NCBI GenBank assembly: GCA_965247615.1 | Contig: OZ252022.1 | Coordinates: 1,550,001 to 1,614,000, forward strand | Direction: 5' to 3' | DNA from: G965197715 sp965247615 | GTDB taxonomy: Bacteria > Chloroflexota > Dehalococcoidia > Lucifugimonadales > UBA1127 | DNA: 64,000 bases | Shown: one piece after another, positions 9,969 to 20,160 of the stretch | Layout: the number at the start of each line of letters is the position of its first letter | How positions within the stretch are numbered: position 1 is the first letter of the stretch | The notes under the pieces: generated by a model | What the model saw: the letters and a program-made list of their open reading frames with translations, nothing else | Told to the model about the DNA's origin: nothing | The model's database searches: none | Program-made: the position numbers and the translations under genes

Positions 9969-11153
9969 ATGGCAGACGCACAGTTGATCGAAGCCGCAAA
10001 GGAGCACTTTGCTACCGTAGTGGACCAGCAGTTGGACCGGGTGGAGCGGCTCAAGGCTGCGGGGCCGTGGCAGGACTTCTCTCAGATCGAGCCCATCGTA
10101 GTCGGGATCCTGGGCGGCGACGGTATCGGTCCGTACATCTCCGCCGAAGCCCAGCGTATCCTGGAGCATGTGCTGAGATCAGAGGTAGACTCCGGCAAGG
10201 TGGAGTTCCGGATCATCGAGGGTTTGACCATCGAGAATCGGGCAGCCCAGCTCCAGTCCATTCCGGACGACGTGCTGGCAGAGATGCACCAGTGCCACGT
10301 GACCCTGAAGGGACCCACCCATACGCCGGAGCAGGGCGATGGCTGGCCCAACCTGGAGAGCGCGAACGTGGCCATGCGCAAAGAGTTCGACCTCTTCGCC
10401 AATGTGCGTCCGGTGCGGATACCCTCAGAGGACATCGACTGGGTGTTCTTCCGGGAAAATACTGAGGATGTGTACGCCGTGGGGAGTCAGGGAATCAACG
10501 TGTCGGATGACCTGGCCGTTGACTTCCGGATCATCACCTCCCAGGGCTCTCAACGGATCATTGAGGCTGCCTTCGAGCATGCCAAGCAGACGGGCAGGAC
10601 CAAGGTCACGGTGGTGACCAAGGCCAACATCGTCAAGACAACGGACGGCAAGTTCCTAAAACTGGCCAAGGAGATTGCCGAAGGGTATCCAGGCATCGAG
10701 ATGGATGCCTGGTATGTTGACATAATGACTGCCAAGCTGCTGGACAAGGCGCGCCGGAGCGACTTCCAAGTCCTGGTCATGCCGAACATGTGGGGCGACA
10801 TCCTCACGGACGAGGCGGCGCAGATCCAGGGCGGGGTGGGAACGGCAGGCAGTGCCAACGTGGGCAAGCAGCACGCTATGTTCGAGGCGATCCACGGGAG
10901 CGCGCCGCGCATGGTCCAAGAGGGTCGTGCCCAGTACGCCGACCCTAGCTCTATGATCCGCGCCGGGGCAATGCTGCTGGAACATATCGGCTACACAGAG
11001 CAGGGGCAGCGGCTCACCCGGGCCCTGGACATTTGCGGCCAGCATGAGCGCAAGGTGGTCACCACCGGCCGGAGCACTGGCGCCACGGCCCAAGAGTACG
11101 GGGAATACATCTTGGAAACCATGAAGAGCTCGAAGGCGGACTCTGGATCGTAG
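9969..11153 (+). CDS. icd: Isocitrate dehydrogenase (isocitrate/isopropylmalate family)
   Basis: A 394-residue beta-decarboxylating dehydrogenase, expected to oxidise isocitrate to 2-oxoglutarate in the TCA cycle. Motifs: VVGILGGDGIGPYI, LKGPTHTP (substrate loop), ANVRPVRIPSEDIDWVFFRENTEDVYA, VTKANIVKTTDGKF with the catalytic Lys, and metal-binding Asp in MPNMWGDILTDEAAQIQGG. The GSAPRM loop follows a typical HG element (EAIHGSAP). The ATG at 9969 has AAGGAGG five bases upstream, ruling out the longer upstream frame. It lies between the biotinyl protein and malate dehydrogenase, a central-carbon cluster. Coenzyme preference (NAD or NADP) was not determined. Confidence 0.92.
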   Translation: MADAQLIEAAKEHFATVVDQQLDRVERLKAAGPWQDFSQIEPIVVGILGGDGIGPYISAEAQRILEHVLRSEVDSGKVEFRIIEGLTIENRAAQLQSIPDDVLAEMHQCHVTLKGPTHTPEQGDGWPNLESANVAMRKEFDLFANVRPVRIPSEDIDWVFFRENTEDVYAVGSQGINVSDDLAVDFRIITSQGSQRIIEAAFEHAKQTGRTKVTVVTKANIVKTTDGKFLKLAKEIAEGYPGIEMDAWYVDIMTAKLLDKARRSDFQVLVMPNMWGDILTDEAAQIQGGVGTAGSANVGKQHAMFEAIHGSAPRMVQEGRAQYADPSSMIRAGAMLLEHIGYTEQGQRLTRALDICGQHERKVVTTGRSTGATAQEYGEYILETMKSSKADSGS

Positions 11154-11219
11154 GCGGGTCACCGGAAAGCGTGGGAAGAGCCAGCAAGGAATAGGGAACA
11201 AGAAGCAAGAGAGGGGAAC

Positions 11220-12158
11220 ATGCGAAGGAAGGTCACGGTCGTCGGTGCGGGCAACGTTGGGGCCACTGCGGCCCAGCGCATCTTTGAGGGTGGATATGCC
11301 GACGTCGTCATGGTGGACATCGTCGAGGGGCTGCCCCAGGGCAAGGCGCTGGACATGCTGGAGTCAGGACCGGTCATTGGCAGCGATGCAACGATAGTGG
11401 GCAGCAACGGGTACGACGAGACAGCGGACTCAGACGTCGTTATCATCACTTCCGGGATCGCCCGAAAGCCTGGCATGAGCCGCGACGACCTCCTCTTCAC
11501 CAACATGGACATCGTCGGCGGCGTCACGCGAGAGGTTACCCAGCGCTCTCCCAACTGCATTCTCATTGCAGTGACCAACCCCTTAGACGCAATGGTGCAT
11601 CATGCCCACCAGGTTTCGGGCTTCCCCAGGAATCGAATCCTGGGTATGGCCGGCGTCCTGGACACCGCGCGGTTCCGCACCTTCCTGGCGGAGGAGCTGA
11701 AGGTGTCTGTAGAGGACGTACACGCCTATGTCCTGGGTGGTCACGGCGACACGATGGTTCCGTTGGTGGGCTCTACGAACGTGGGCGGCATCCCCGTCGG
11801 CCAGCTCATAGCAAAGGACCGGCTGGACGCCATCGTTCAGCGGACGCGGGACGGCGGGGCCGAGATCGTGAACCTGCTCAAGACAGGCAGCGCCTTCTAT
11901 GCGCCTGCTGCCGCCATAGCCCAGATGGTGGAGTCTGTGGTCTTTGACAAGAATCAGATCCTCCCTTGCTGTGTGCGACTAGAGGGAGAGTACGACATCA
12001 ACGGGCTGTTCGTCGGCGTGCCTGTGAAGCTTGGCGCCGGCGGTGTTGTGGAAGTGTTGCAGCTCGAGTTGACCTCGGACGAACAGGAGGCGCTGAAGCG
12101 CTCAGCCGGCGCCGTCCAGGAGCTGGTGGACGCCATGAACGCCAGGGCTGCCGCCTAA
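11220..12158 (+). CDS. mdh: Malate dehydrogenase (LDH-like type)
   Basis: NAD-dependent interconversion of malate and oxaloacetate; 312 residues, typical of the LDH-like bacterial MDH found in Chloroflexus and relatives. Dinucleotide fold VTVVGAGNVGATAAQRI with Asp in VMVDIVEG (NAD rather than NADP). The active loop has the ITSGIARKPGMSRDDLL Arg pair; TNPLDAMV binds substrate and nicotinamide; catalytic His is in VLGGHGDTMVPL. GAGAGGGG precedes the ATG. The gene begins 66 bases after isocitrate dehydrogenase, probably in one transcript, and would consume or supply oxaloacetate for the neighbouring biotin enzyme system. Confidence 0.96.
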   Translation: MRRKVTVVGAGNVGATAAQRIFEGGYADVVMVDIVEGLPQGKALDMLESGPVIGSDATIVGSNGYDETADSDVVIITSGIARKPGMSRDDLLFTNMDIVGGVTREVTQRSPNCILIAVTNPLDAMVHHAHQVSGFPRNRILGMAGVLDTARFRTFLAEELKVSVEDVHAYVLGGHGDTMVPLVGSTNVGGIPVGQLIAKDRLDAIVQRTRDGGAEIVNLLKTGSAFYAPAAAIAQMVESVVFDKNQILPCCVRLEGEYDINGLFVGVPVKLGAGGVVEVLQLELTSDEQEALKRSAGAVQELVDAMNARAAA

Positions 12159-12200
12159 CCGATACAGCTACCGTGCACTCACAAGACGACGAGGTGTTTG

Positions 12201-12407
12201 ATGACGACCCGGCAACAAGCGGACATCGAAGAAGAGCTTCGGGCGGCGGCCGAGGAGATAGAGAAGCTGGAGACGGCCCAGGACGTCCGCGACTGGTGGA
12301 GCAAACACTACTACACCCTGGGCCATCGTCGCATGGGCCGTCTGCTGTTGGGCCAGTCGGTGGCCCGGATGCTGGAGCAGGCTCAGCGATCTCGCGGCGA
12401 CGAATAG
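12201..12407 (+). CDS. Small conserved-looking hypothetical protein (68 aa)
   Basis: Not assigned to a family. The first 35 residues are an acidic amphipathic helix (ADIEEELRAAAEEIEKLETA). The second half is basic and aromatic (DWWSKHYYTLGHRRMGRLLLG), ending in another helix. It lies 42 bases downstream of mdh in the same direction, and its ATG is preceded by GAGG. The amino-acid composition is protein-like, unlike the neighbouring chance frames, so it is probably real. A TTG one codon earlier is an alternative start. Confidence 0.55.
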   Translation: MTTRQQADIEEELRAAAEEIEKLETAQDVRDWWSKHYYTLGHRRMGRLLLGQSVARMLEQAQRSRGDE

Positions 12408-12531
12408 GCCTTGGCAGGGCGTCCGACAGGAAAGACCGACACGATTTGGGCGACTCACCAGGTCGCATAGCATAGCCCCCACCGGCAGGAGCGGGCAGTG
12501 TGTGGCAAGGGTCGAGTAGGGCGGTCAGGAC

Positions 12532-13380
12532 ATGCGCGTCGGCAGCAAGGAGTTTCGCTGGGGAGAACGCACATATGTCATGGGCGTGCTCAACGTCACC
12601 CCGGACTCCTTCTCCGGTGACGGTCTGGCGGAAGACCTCGACGCAGCGATAGCCCAGGCTCTTGCCTTCCAGAAGGCGGGCGCCGACGTCATAGACGTGG
12701 GCGGCGAGTCCACCCGTCCGGCGGGGAGCGTGTACGGCGAGGGCGCGGCTGCAGTCTCTACGGAGGAGGAGTTGGCGCGGGTCATTCCGGTGATCCAACG
12801 GCTCAGTGAATGCCTCACCGCCCCCATTAGCATCGACACGTACAAGGCGGAGGTTGCCCGCCAGGCTATCGTTGCCGGGGCAAGCCTCATCAATGACGTC
12901 TGGGCGCTGAAAAAGGACCCCGCTTTGGCCCACGTTGCCGCGAAGACCGGCGTCCCCCTGATCCTGATGCACAATCAGCTAGGCACCGAGTACGCGGACC
13001 TCATACCCAACATGGTCGCCGACCTCCGCATGAGCATGGAGCAGGCCCGGTTGGCAGGAGTTCGTCAGGATCAGATTCTCGTCGACCCAGGATTCGGGTT
13101 TGGCAAGAGACCTGAGCAGAACCTGGAGGTACTGCGGCGCCTTGACGAGTTCAAGAGGGCCTTGGGCCGTCCAGTGGTTGTGGGTACATCCCGCAAGTCG
13201 ACCATCGGCAAGGTGCTGGGGGGTGCGCCGCCCATGGAGCGCCTGGAAGGAACGGCCGCTACAGTGGCCCTGGCCATTGCTGCGGGCGCCGATATGGTGC
13301 GCGTCCACGACGTCAAGGAGATGGTGCGCGTGGCCCGAATGAGCGACGCTATAGTCAGGGGCTGGAGCCCACTTTCATAG
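12532..13380 (+). CDS. folP: Dihydropteroate synthase
   Basis: Condenses p-aminobenzoate with 6-hydroxymethyl-dihydropterin pyrophosphate in folate synthesis. The 282-residue TIM barrel has all signature loops: MGVLNVTPDSFSGDG near residue 17, VIDVGGESTRPAG, ISIDTYKAEVARQAI, SLINDVWALK, DPGFGFGKRPEQN and VGTSRKSTIGKVLGG. The length is normal. It is followed after two bases by folK, so the two are transcribed together. The sulfonamide-contact loops appear conventional. Confidence 0.97.
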   Translation: MRVGSKEFRWGERTYVMGVLNVTPDSFSGDGLAEDLDAAIAQALAFQKAGADVIDVGGESTRPAGSVYGEGAAAVSTEEELARVIPVIQRLSECLTAPISIDTYKAEVARQAIVAGASLINDVWALKKDPALAHVAAKTGVPLILMHNQLGTEYADLIPNMVADLRMSMEQARLAGVRQDQILVDPGFGFGKRPEQNLEVLRRLDEFKRALGRPVVVGTSRKSTIGKVLGGAPPMERLEGTAATVALAIAAGADMVRVHDVKEMVRVARMSDAIVRGWSPLS

Positions 13381-13382
13381 CC

Positions 13383-13880
13383 ATGTCCGTGGTGTACCTG
13401 GGCCTGGGTTCCAATCTGGGGGATAGAGCGGCCAATCTTCGGCGCGCCCTGGACTCGCTGCCGGGCGCCGGGGTGGCCCTGAGTTGCACGTCGTCCTTCT
13501 ATGAGACGGAGCCCGTGGGGTACCTGGCGCAGGGCAAGTTCCTCAACGCGGCATGTGGTGGCGAGACCTCCCTGGAGCCCGTGACGCTCCTGCGCGCGCT
13601 GAAAGAGATGGAAGCCGTCATCGGGCGCGTTGCAGGGCCCCGCAACATGCCTCGAGTGATAGACATCGACATTCTGCTGTACGATGACCTGCTCCTGGAC
13701 ACCGCCGAGCTCACCATTCCGCATCCTCGCATGGCAGAGCGCGCCTTTGTGCTGGCGCCTCTTGCGGACATCGCACCTGGCGTAAGGCATCCGGGGTCTG
13801 GACGGAGCGTGGCGGACCTGCTTATGGCTGCACCGGGGAGGGAGGGCGTGCGGCTGTGGGAGGCTTCAGCCTCTGCGTAG
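13383..13880 (+). CDS. folK: 2-amino-4-hydroxy-6-hydroxymethyldihydropteridine pyrophosphokinase
   Basis: Transfers pyrophosphate from ATP to 6-hydroxymethyl-dihydropterin, making the substrate of FolP. 165 residues with the HPPK signature: VYLGLGSNLGDRAANLRRAL at the start, SSFYETEPVGY, and the metal and pterin loop near residue 95 (VIDIDILLYDD) followed by IPHPRMAERAFVLAPL. The start lies two bases after the folP stop, which suggests translational coupling. No FolB domain is fused. Confidence 0.97.
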   Translation: MSVVYLGLGSNLGDRAANLRRALDSLPGAGVALSCTSSFYETEPVGYLAQGKFLNAACGGETSLEPVTLLRALKEMEAVIGRVAGPRNMPRVIDIDILLYDDLLLDTAELTIPHPRMAERAFVLAPLADIAPGVRHPGSGRSVADLLMAAPGREGVRLWEASASA

Positions 13881-13979
13881 TCGGCTGGTCGGGCGGCGAA
13901 TACGCGGCGTCGCGCGAAGAGGATGCCAGCCCTGCGCGGCCTGTTCGGCGGTCCAGCGTGACGCGGGGGCCGGACCCTC

Positions 13980-14177
13980 CTAGCCTGGCGGAGTGCCGAC
14001 CCTCAGGCTTGGAGGGAGCAGGTTGGGAATGGTGTCCCGGATGGGGTACTCCTCTTGACACTGCCGGCAATGCAGGCTCCCGGTGACGACCTCATCTTCC
14101 TCCTCCTTCTCCACGGAAAGCTCCAGAGGGCCCTTACATACGGGGCATGCCAGAATGTCCATCAAGTTGCGTCGCAC
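13980..14177 (-). CDS. Trm112-family zinc-ribbon protein
   Basis: A 65-residue protein with MDILACPVCKGPLEL and a second CRQC pair followed by YPIRDTIPNLLPP, the hallmark of Trm112/YcaR-like proteins. Eukaryotic Trm112 activates methyltransferases; the bacterial role is less clear. The GTG at 14177 is preferred because GGAGG lies five bases upstream, and the product then starts MRRNLMDILACPVC as homologues do. The gene is convergent with folK and downstream of the CopD-like gene. Confidence 0.85.
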   Translation of the reverse strand: MRRNLMDILACPVCKGPLELSVEKEEEDEVVTGSLHCRQCQEEYPIRDTIPNLLPPSLRVGTPPG

Positions 14178-14231
14178 AGGCGCCTCCAATACGTCGGATG
14201 AATCCCGGGCTGTTCCGCTCTCCCACGGACC

Positions 14232-14720
14232 CTAGGAGGCGAGCCCCTGTTCGAAGAGGGCTCGCAGCAGGTCAGAGAGGAAGAGCACCACTACTCCTAG
14301 GATAGGCAGGAGCGCGGCTCCTGAGAAGAGGCGGCGGCGTCCCCGCATGACGCTGCCTTGCGTCTCGGCCTGGATGCGTGCGAGAGATGAGCGCCGGCGG
14401 GTCCACGCCAGGGCAAACATCCAGAGCACCAGCACGGCCTTCGCGCCCAAGACCGCCACGTAGGGCACGCCCGCAGCGCTAGAGGTGAGGCGGTCCATAG
14501 CCAGGATGACGCCCGTGAGCACGAGAAGCACGATGGAGCCGTCTACGACGACGCGGAAGCGGGCTGCAATCCGTGGGCCTATGGCGCTCAGGTCCAGGTC
14601 CGGCTTGCGCAGGGCGGGAACGAGCACGAGGAGATAGAAGAGGTTGCCGCCGACCCACGCCACCGCGGCGACGACGTGGAGCCACCGAACGAGGAGCAGA
14701 AAGACGTCGGTGGGTGTCAC
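14232..14720 (-). CDS. CopD/DUF2269-like integral membrane protein
   Basis: 162 residues with four predicted membrane helices (about 8-35, 52-75, 88-105, 130-152). The first begins VRWLHVVAAVAWVGGNLFYL, a His-Trp-Gly pattern typical of the CopD/YphA-type superfamily, where the His may bind haem or copper. Its ATG overlaps the stop of the upstream nuclease gene (ATGA), so the two are coupled. Function is not proven; copper handling and a cytochrome-like role are both possible. Confidence 0.7.
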   Translation of the reverse strand: MTPTDVFLLLVRWLHVVAAVAWVGGNLFYLLVLVPALRKPDLDLSAIGPRIAARFRVVVDGSIVLLVLTGVILAMDRLTSSAAGVPYVAVLGAKAVLVLWMFALAWTRRRSSLARIQAETQGSVMRGRRRLFSGAALLPILGVVVLFLSDLLRALFEQGLAS

Positions 14721-16009
14721 TCGCCGGAGGTTTCCGACTGAATGAGCTCGACGCCGCGTTCCAGGGCCTGGCGCCGGGTGTCCGGGTCCAGGTTCTGGCG
14801 GCTGTCCAGGTACCAGCGTAAGGCGTCTTCCGGCGAGATGCCCCGTGCCGCGGACCCCAGGCGGGGGCGGCGCTCACGGACAATTTCGCGGGTCATGGGG
14901 GCGACGAAGTGGGCGTCGCCCAGGGCGCTGCGGATGGCGCGCTCGTCCAGGCGCTGCACGAGCTCCACCGGTACCACGACGTGGAGCCGAACAACGGCGC
15001 CGGCAAGATGCCTGCGACTGATGGCGTTCAGGACCGCCTGGGTTGGGTCGCCGGCGCCTGGAGGGACGGTGACTTGGATGGTGACGAAGGGCCTGGAGTC
15101 GCGGGGGACGAACTCCCAGGATGCGCGGCGACCCTGGGGCTTGTCTGGGTCCAGATCCACCAAGCAGAAGCCCTTGGTGTCATTCTCCTCGCTGAAGTCC
15201 ACCCGCTGGAGGCTGCCGGAGTAGACGGCGGGCGGCGTGAGGCCCAGGACCTGGTGCTTGTGGATGTGTCCTAGGGCCACGTAGTCGAAGGCTGGCAGGG
15301 CTACGCTGCTGAGCTGGAGGACATAGTCGCGCCCCAGCATCATGGAGCGCTCCGAGCTGGTCGTGGCGCCTGCGACGGTGACGTGGCCGCAGAGCACGGC
15401 TGGGATGGCGGGGTCCAGCAGATTCGCCTGGTCCATGAGTCGCCGGGTCAGCTCCTCTTCGATGTAGCGGGTGAGCTCGTCCACGGACTTGCCCTGGTGC
15501 TCCTCCCGAGGCAGGACACCGCCGCGCCTGACCCAGGGGAGGGCGACGACCTGAAGGGGGCCGGAGCGGGTCTCTACGAGGTGGGTGTCCAGGCGGTCGC
15601 CGACGCAGACCTGTGGGACGCGGAGGGTGGGGAAGATCTCGATGGCGCTGGCCCGGCCGCGGGCGTGGGGGATGTCGTGGTTGCCGACCAGGAGGAAGAC
15701 GGGAATGCCGTGTTGGGTAAGGTCGGCCACGCGGCGGGCGAACTCGCGTTGGTGGGTCTGGGACGGGTCGCGGCTCTTGTAGGCGTCTCCGGCGAAGAGG
15801 ACGAGGTCAACGTCCTCACGGACGGCGTAGTCGGCGAGGTCGTCGAAGGATGCCAGGAAGTCGAGGAGGCGAGTGGAGAAGCCGAGGTAGGTGCGCCGGT
15901 CGACGTTGGGGGCAAAGGTGGGCGGCAGGGCATCCAGGTCCGCTTCGGTTGCGGGGCGACCATAGTTCTCGACGCCGACGTGGAGGTCCGAAAAGTGCAG
16001 GATGCGCAC
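14717..16009 (-). CDS. SbcD/Mre11-like metallophosphoesterase nuclease
   Basis: A calcineurin-like phosphoesterase of about 430 residues, related to the SbcD/Mre11 DNA-repair nuclease. Metal-site motifs in order: ILHFSDLHVG, VLFAGDAYKSRDPS, FLLVGNHDIP, LCGHVTVAGA and YVALGHIHKHQ. A long C-terminal cap/accessory region follows. GTG at 16009 is chosen because the product then begins MRILHFSDLH and AGGTGAG lies upstream; the longer frame adds a low-complexity leader. No SbcC/Rad50 ATPase is adjacent, though one usually accompanies SbcD. It overlaps the CopD-like gene by four bases. Confidence 0.85.
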   Translation of the reverse strand: MRILHFSDLHVGVENYGRPATEADLDALPPTFAPNVDRRTYLGFSTRLLDFLASFDDLADYAVREDVDLVLFAGDAYKSRDPSQTHQREFARRVADLTQHGIPVFLLVGNHDIPHARGRASAIEIFPTLRVPQVCVGDRLDTHLVETRSGPLQVVALPWVRRGGVLPREEHQGKSVDELTRYIEEELTRRLMDQANLLDPAIPAVLCGHVTVAGATTSSERSMMLGRDYVLQLSSVALPAFDYVALGHIHKHQVLGLTPPAVYSGSLQRVDFSEENDTKGFCLVDLDPDKPQGRRASWEFVPRDSRPFVTIQVTVPPGAGDPTQAVLNAISRRHLAGAVVRLHVVVPVELVQRLDERAIRSALGDAHFVAPMTREIVRERRPRLGSAARGISPEDALRWYLDSRQNLDPDTRRQALERGVELIQSETSGE

Positions 16010-16246
16010 GTGCTCACCTATCGTGAACTCTGCTCTGCCGGGCCCCTGGTGTGAGCGGCTCTCCGCGGCGGGAGTGTCGACACCGCTGGGGGCATGACGA
16101 GGCTTGGGATGCGTTGCCGCGCTCAAGGATGACACAGTACCGAGCCAGGCCGCAAGAAGGGGCTCTGCAGACACTTGCGCGCCTTCGCGTACGTGCGCCG
16201 GCGCTTGGACGGGGCCGGGACCCGGGGCTCGGTGCGGCTGCGGGGC

Positions 16247-16594
16247 CTAGAGGTCCATGACGCGCCGGAGCCACTGGCTGAGTCCGGCCATGTCCCGCTG
16301 TGAGACGGCGCCGATACGCCGCAGCACATGGGAGGCGCGGATGGTGATGAGCCTGGTGCGCACGGTGGCGGGTCCCAAGAGGCCGGCTTCCTGCCAGTCG
16401 ATGATGGTATGGTCGCCGATGCGGGGCACGGAGCGGCCGTGGGCGGTTACGGGGGCGATCATCACTTCGCCGGTGCTGCTGTTGTAGTGGTCGCTGCTGA
16501 GGACGACGGCGGGCCGCCGCTTGCTGGGGGACGGCTCGGTGAGGGGGTAGGGCACCAGGACGACGTCGCCATGATGGAAGCTAGCGGTTGCCAT
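16247..16594 (-). CDS. PemK/MazF-type endoribonuclease toxin
   Basis: A 115-residue toxin of the MazF/PemK family, expected to cut mRNA. Signature strands: HHGDVVLVPYPLTEPSPSKR (substrate loop with Arg), RPAVVLSSDHYN, EVMIAPVTA, and LLGPATVRTRLITI, the family's S/T-V-R region. The ATG at 16594 is preferred over that at 16600 because AGGAG is eight bases from the former but only two from the latter. The upstream gene (16660-17127) is the likely antitoxin. Confidence 0.88.
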   Translation of the reverse strand: MATASFHHGDVVLVPYPLTEPSPSKRRPAVVLSSDHYNSSTGEVMIAPVTAHGRSVPRIGDHTIIDWQEAGLLGPATVRTRLITIRASHVLRRIGAVSQRDMAGLSQWLRRVMDL

Positions 16595-16659
16595 GAGCAT
16601 GACTCCTTTCCTTGTCCTCGCGGCCGGCGGCGGAGCGGGTGACGGGAGGGGCGGGGGCG

Positions 16660-17127
16660 CTAGAGGCGGTCATAGGCGGCATCTTCAGGGGAGTCCCAAT
16701 CCGAGGCCAGGGTTTCCCCGGACAGGGTGGACATGGCCTGGGCCTCTTCCTTGAGGGCGAGATCCTGGACGGCCTTGTGTGTGGCGACGTAGAGGTCCTG
16801 GGCGTTGGGGCGCGGGAACTTCTCGAGGAAGCCCGATTTCACCTGCTGGCCGATCCACTGGTGAGGGGTGTCGTGCTCGTCGAGGAGGCTGAAGAGGCCG
16901 GACTGGTCGAGGCCGCCTGCTGAGAAGATGAGGGTGAGGAGGTCGCGGCGGCGGCGGTAGAAGCGCTCCATGGTGTCTTCATCGGGCGTGGAGAGGATTG
17001 CCTGGAGCTTGTCGACGGCCTCGCGAATCTGGCGGAGGGCTGCGACGATCTGGTCGCTCTGGGAGCGGCTGGGGCCGGACCGGGCACCGGTCGTTCTCGG
17101 AGGTTGGTTGGGAGGAATGTTGACCAT
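16660..17127 (-). CDS. Candidate antitoxin of the MazF/PemK module
   Basis: 155 residues, upstream of and co-directional with the toxin. The last 20 residues (TLASDWDSPEDAAYDRL) resemble the acidic tails of MazF-type antitoxins, which thread along the toxin (consensus near LAxDWxxPEEDxAY). The body is unusual. A disordered N-terminus (PPNQPPRTTGARS) is followed by a helical region (IVAALRQIREAVDKLQAIL) and a middle domain (RRRRDLLTLIFSAGGLDQSGLF). No AbrB or ribbon-helix-helix fold was recognised. The ATG at 17127 has AGAGGG upstream. Assignment rests on the tail and gene order. Confidence 0.6.
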   Translation of the reverse strand: MVNIPPNQPPRTTGARSGPSRSQSDQIVAALRQIREAVDKLQAILSTPDEDTMERFYRRRRDLLTLIFSAGGLDQSGLFSLLDEHDTPHQWIGQQVKSGFLEKFPRPNAQDLYVATHKAVQDLALKEEAQAMSTLSGETLASDWDSPEDAAYDRL

Positions 17128-17356
17128 TTGGTTCCCTCTTGCTATTCGATTGGCACCAGTATAGCACCGGGATGGGGAGGCGTCATCCGCAGGCCTCCAC
17201 CCGCTCACGCGCTTCCGGCGACTCAGGGTGAGCGGGTCGCTGGCGGTCGCCGGCGGTCGCTGGGGCGCGACGGTCCCACAAGGAGTGAGGGAGGAGTGTG
17301 TTCGCGCGGGGGGGATGCCCCCCTCCGCCCCGCGGCCATCCTGGATTCCCGCTCTC

Positions 17357-17700
17357 GGAGACCTTTGCACAACCGTCATTCCCGCACCTCCCCCGCCGTC
17401 ATTCCCGCGAAAGCGGGCGATCCACCCTCACCTCGTCATTCCCGCGCAGGCGGGAATCCAGGGTGGCGGGGGAGCGGGGCGATGCAACGGGGCCGGGGCC
17501 TCTCCCCCATTTTCGTTGGCTGTGGTGTGGGTTGCCAACATGAGAGATTCCCGCACCCACCCGCCGTGGCGGCCCCGCAACCCTCCCCCTACATGGCCGT
17601 CGCGCCAGCGACCGGGAATCCAGGGGAGGGGCCCCAGGTAGGCGGGAGCTCCTTCACCCTCACGACCTCGCCCTCCACGAGGCATTACGCAAAGGTCTCC
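17357..17700. mobile_element. MITE-like inverted-repeat element, copy 2 (344 bp)
   Basis: Begins GGAGACCTTTGCACAACC and ends ATTACGCAAAGGTCTCC, the same ends as the element at 5958-6100. The right-end block CACGACCTCGCCCTCCACG is also shared. It is flanked by a TCTC duplication (17353-17356 and 17701-17704), and that tetranucleotide is the loop of a family A palindrome (ATTCCCGC 17345-17352; GCGGGAAT from 17705). It is longer than copy 1 because of extra palindromes and a family B unit inside. No transposase frame. Confidence 0.85.
17574..17612. repeat. Family B palindromic repeat
   Basis: CCTCCCCCTACATGGCCGTC followed by GCGCCAGCGACC. The GTCGCGCCAGCGAC core is self-complementary apart from its centre. 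The same unit with a CCCCACA leader recurs at 19578, 19784, 20086, 21249, 21752, 36762, 36867, 37782 and 52050. This copy lies inside MITE copy 2. Confidence 0.8.
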
Positions 17701-17754
17701 TCTCGCGGGAATGACGGTGGGTGGGCGCGGGGGTCTTGTGGGGGGAGTATCTCG

Positions 17755-19275
<1,521 letters not shown>

Positions 19276-20160
19276 GGGTTCCTCCGAGAGTGGGTGGTGT
19301 GCATCTAGGGTAGCACAGGGGTTGGGTCGCTGGCGCGAGTCGACTTTGTGGGGGGCGTCGCTAGCGCGGGGCCGGGAGCCGCCCGCGCCGTAGGGGCGCC
19401 CCTTTGTGGGCTCCCGACCCTCTCACCCCCCACGTCATCTCGCCACCTCCGATCCCACCCACCGTCATTCCCGCACCACCCCCACCGTCATTCCCGCGAA
19501 GGCGGGAATCCAGGGTGGCAGCGCGGTGAGGGGCATCCCCCTCGCGCCCTGCGCCCCGCCACACCCGCGCATCCCCCGCTACCCTCCCCCCACATGGCCG
19601 TCGCGCAGCGACCGCCAGCGACCCTGTGCCATCCGCCTCTTGTCACGACAGCATATACGTTCTATTCTTACGAACATCAGCCGCCGATGAAGGCGGCCAG
19701 GGAGGCGGGATGCCGTGAGCTATCGGTCCGATGGAGGCGGTCCTGCTGCGCCGGCGAGCGACCATTGTGCCGTGGCGGCCCCGCAACCCTCCCCCCACAT
19801 GGCCGTCGCGCCAGCGACCCGGCGAGACAGCGGGGGAGCGGAGGCGCGGGCGCCGATACGGCGCCGACGTGCCCACTCTCACCGGCCCGGACTCTGTTCT
19901 GACAATGTGGGGCGCAAGTTGCCCCGACTGTGGAGCCGTGGCCGGCGGGCGTCGCCGCGCCAGCGGGGCTCGTCCCTCGGCCGCCGGCGGAGCGATGTCG
20001 TTCCTGGTCCTACGAAGCCGGTCCAGCCGCTGACACCGCCTCGGCGTGGAGCGTCCTCCCGTACATGCCACCGCCCGCAACGACCCCGCAACCCTCCCCT
20101 ACAAGGCCGTCGCGCCAGCGACCCCGCAACCACCCACCGTCATTCCCGCGAAGGCGGGAA
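19276..20160. repeat. Repeat-rich non-coding zone beside IS30 element
   Basis: About 885 bases with no credible gene. Visible content: family B units at 19321-19370 (degenerate), 19578-19625, 19784-19820 and 20086-20125. There is also a family A module at 19460-19520 and a family A palindrome at 20138-20160 interrupted by the IS30-family insertion. The repeats alternate with CG-rich filler, suggesting repeated insertion and decay. Confidence 0.75.

Larger units (their letters stand above)
17128..17754. other. Repeat-rich intergenic region upstream of the antitoxin
   Basis: About 630 bases without a credible gene. It holds degenerate family B repeats (17226-17282), a family A palindrome split by the second MITE (17357-17700), two intact family A units (17397, 17433) and one family B unit (17574-17612). 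Long frames through it are compositional artefacts. Confidence 0.75.
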
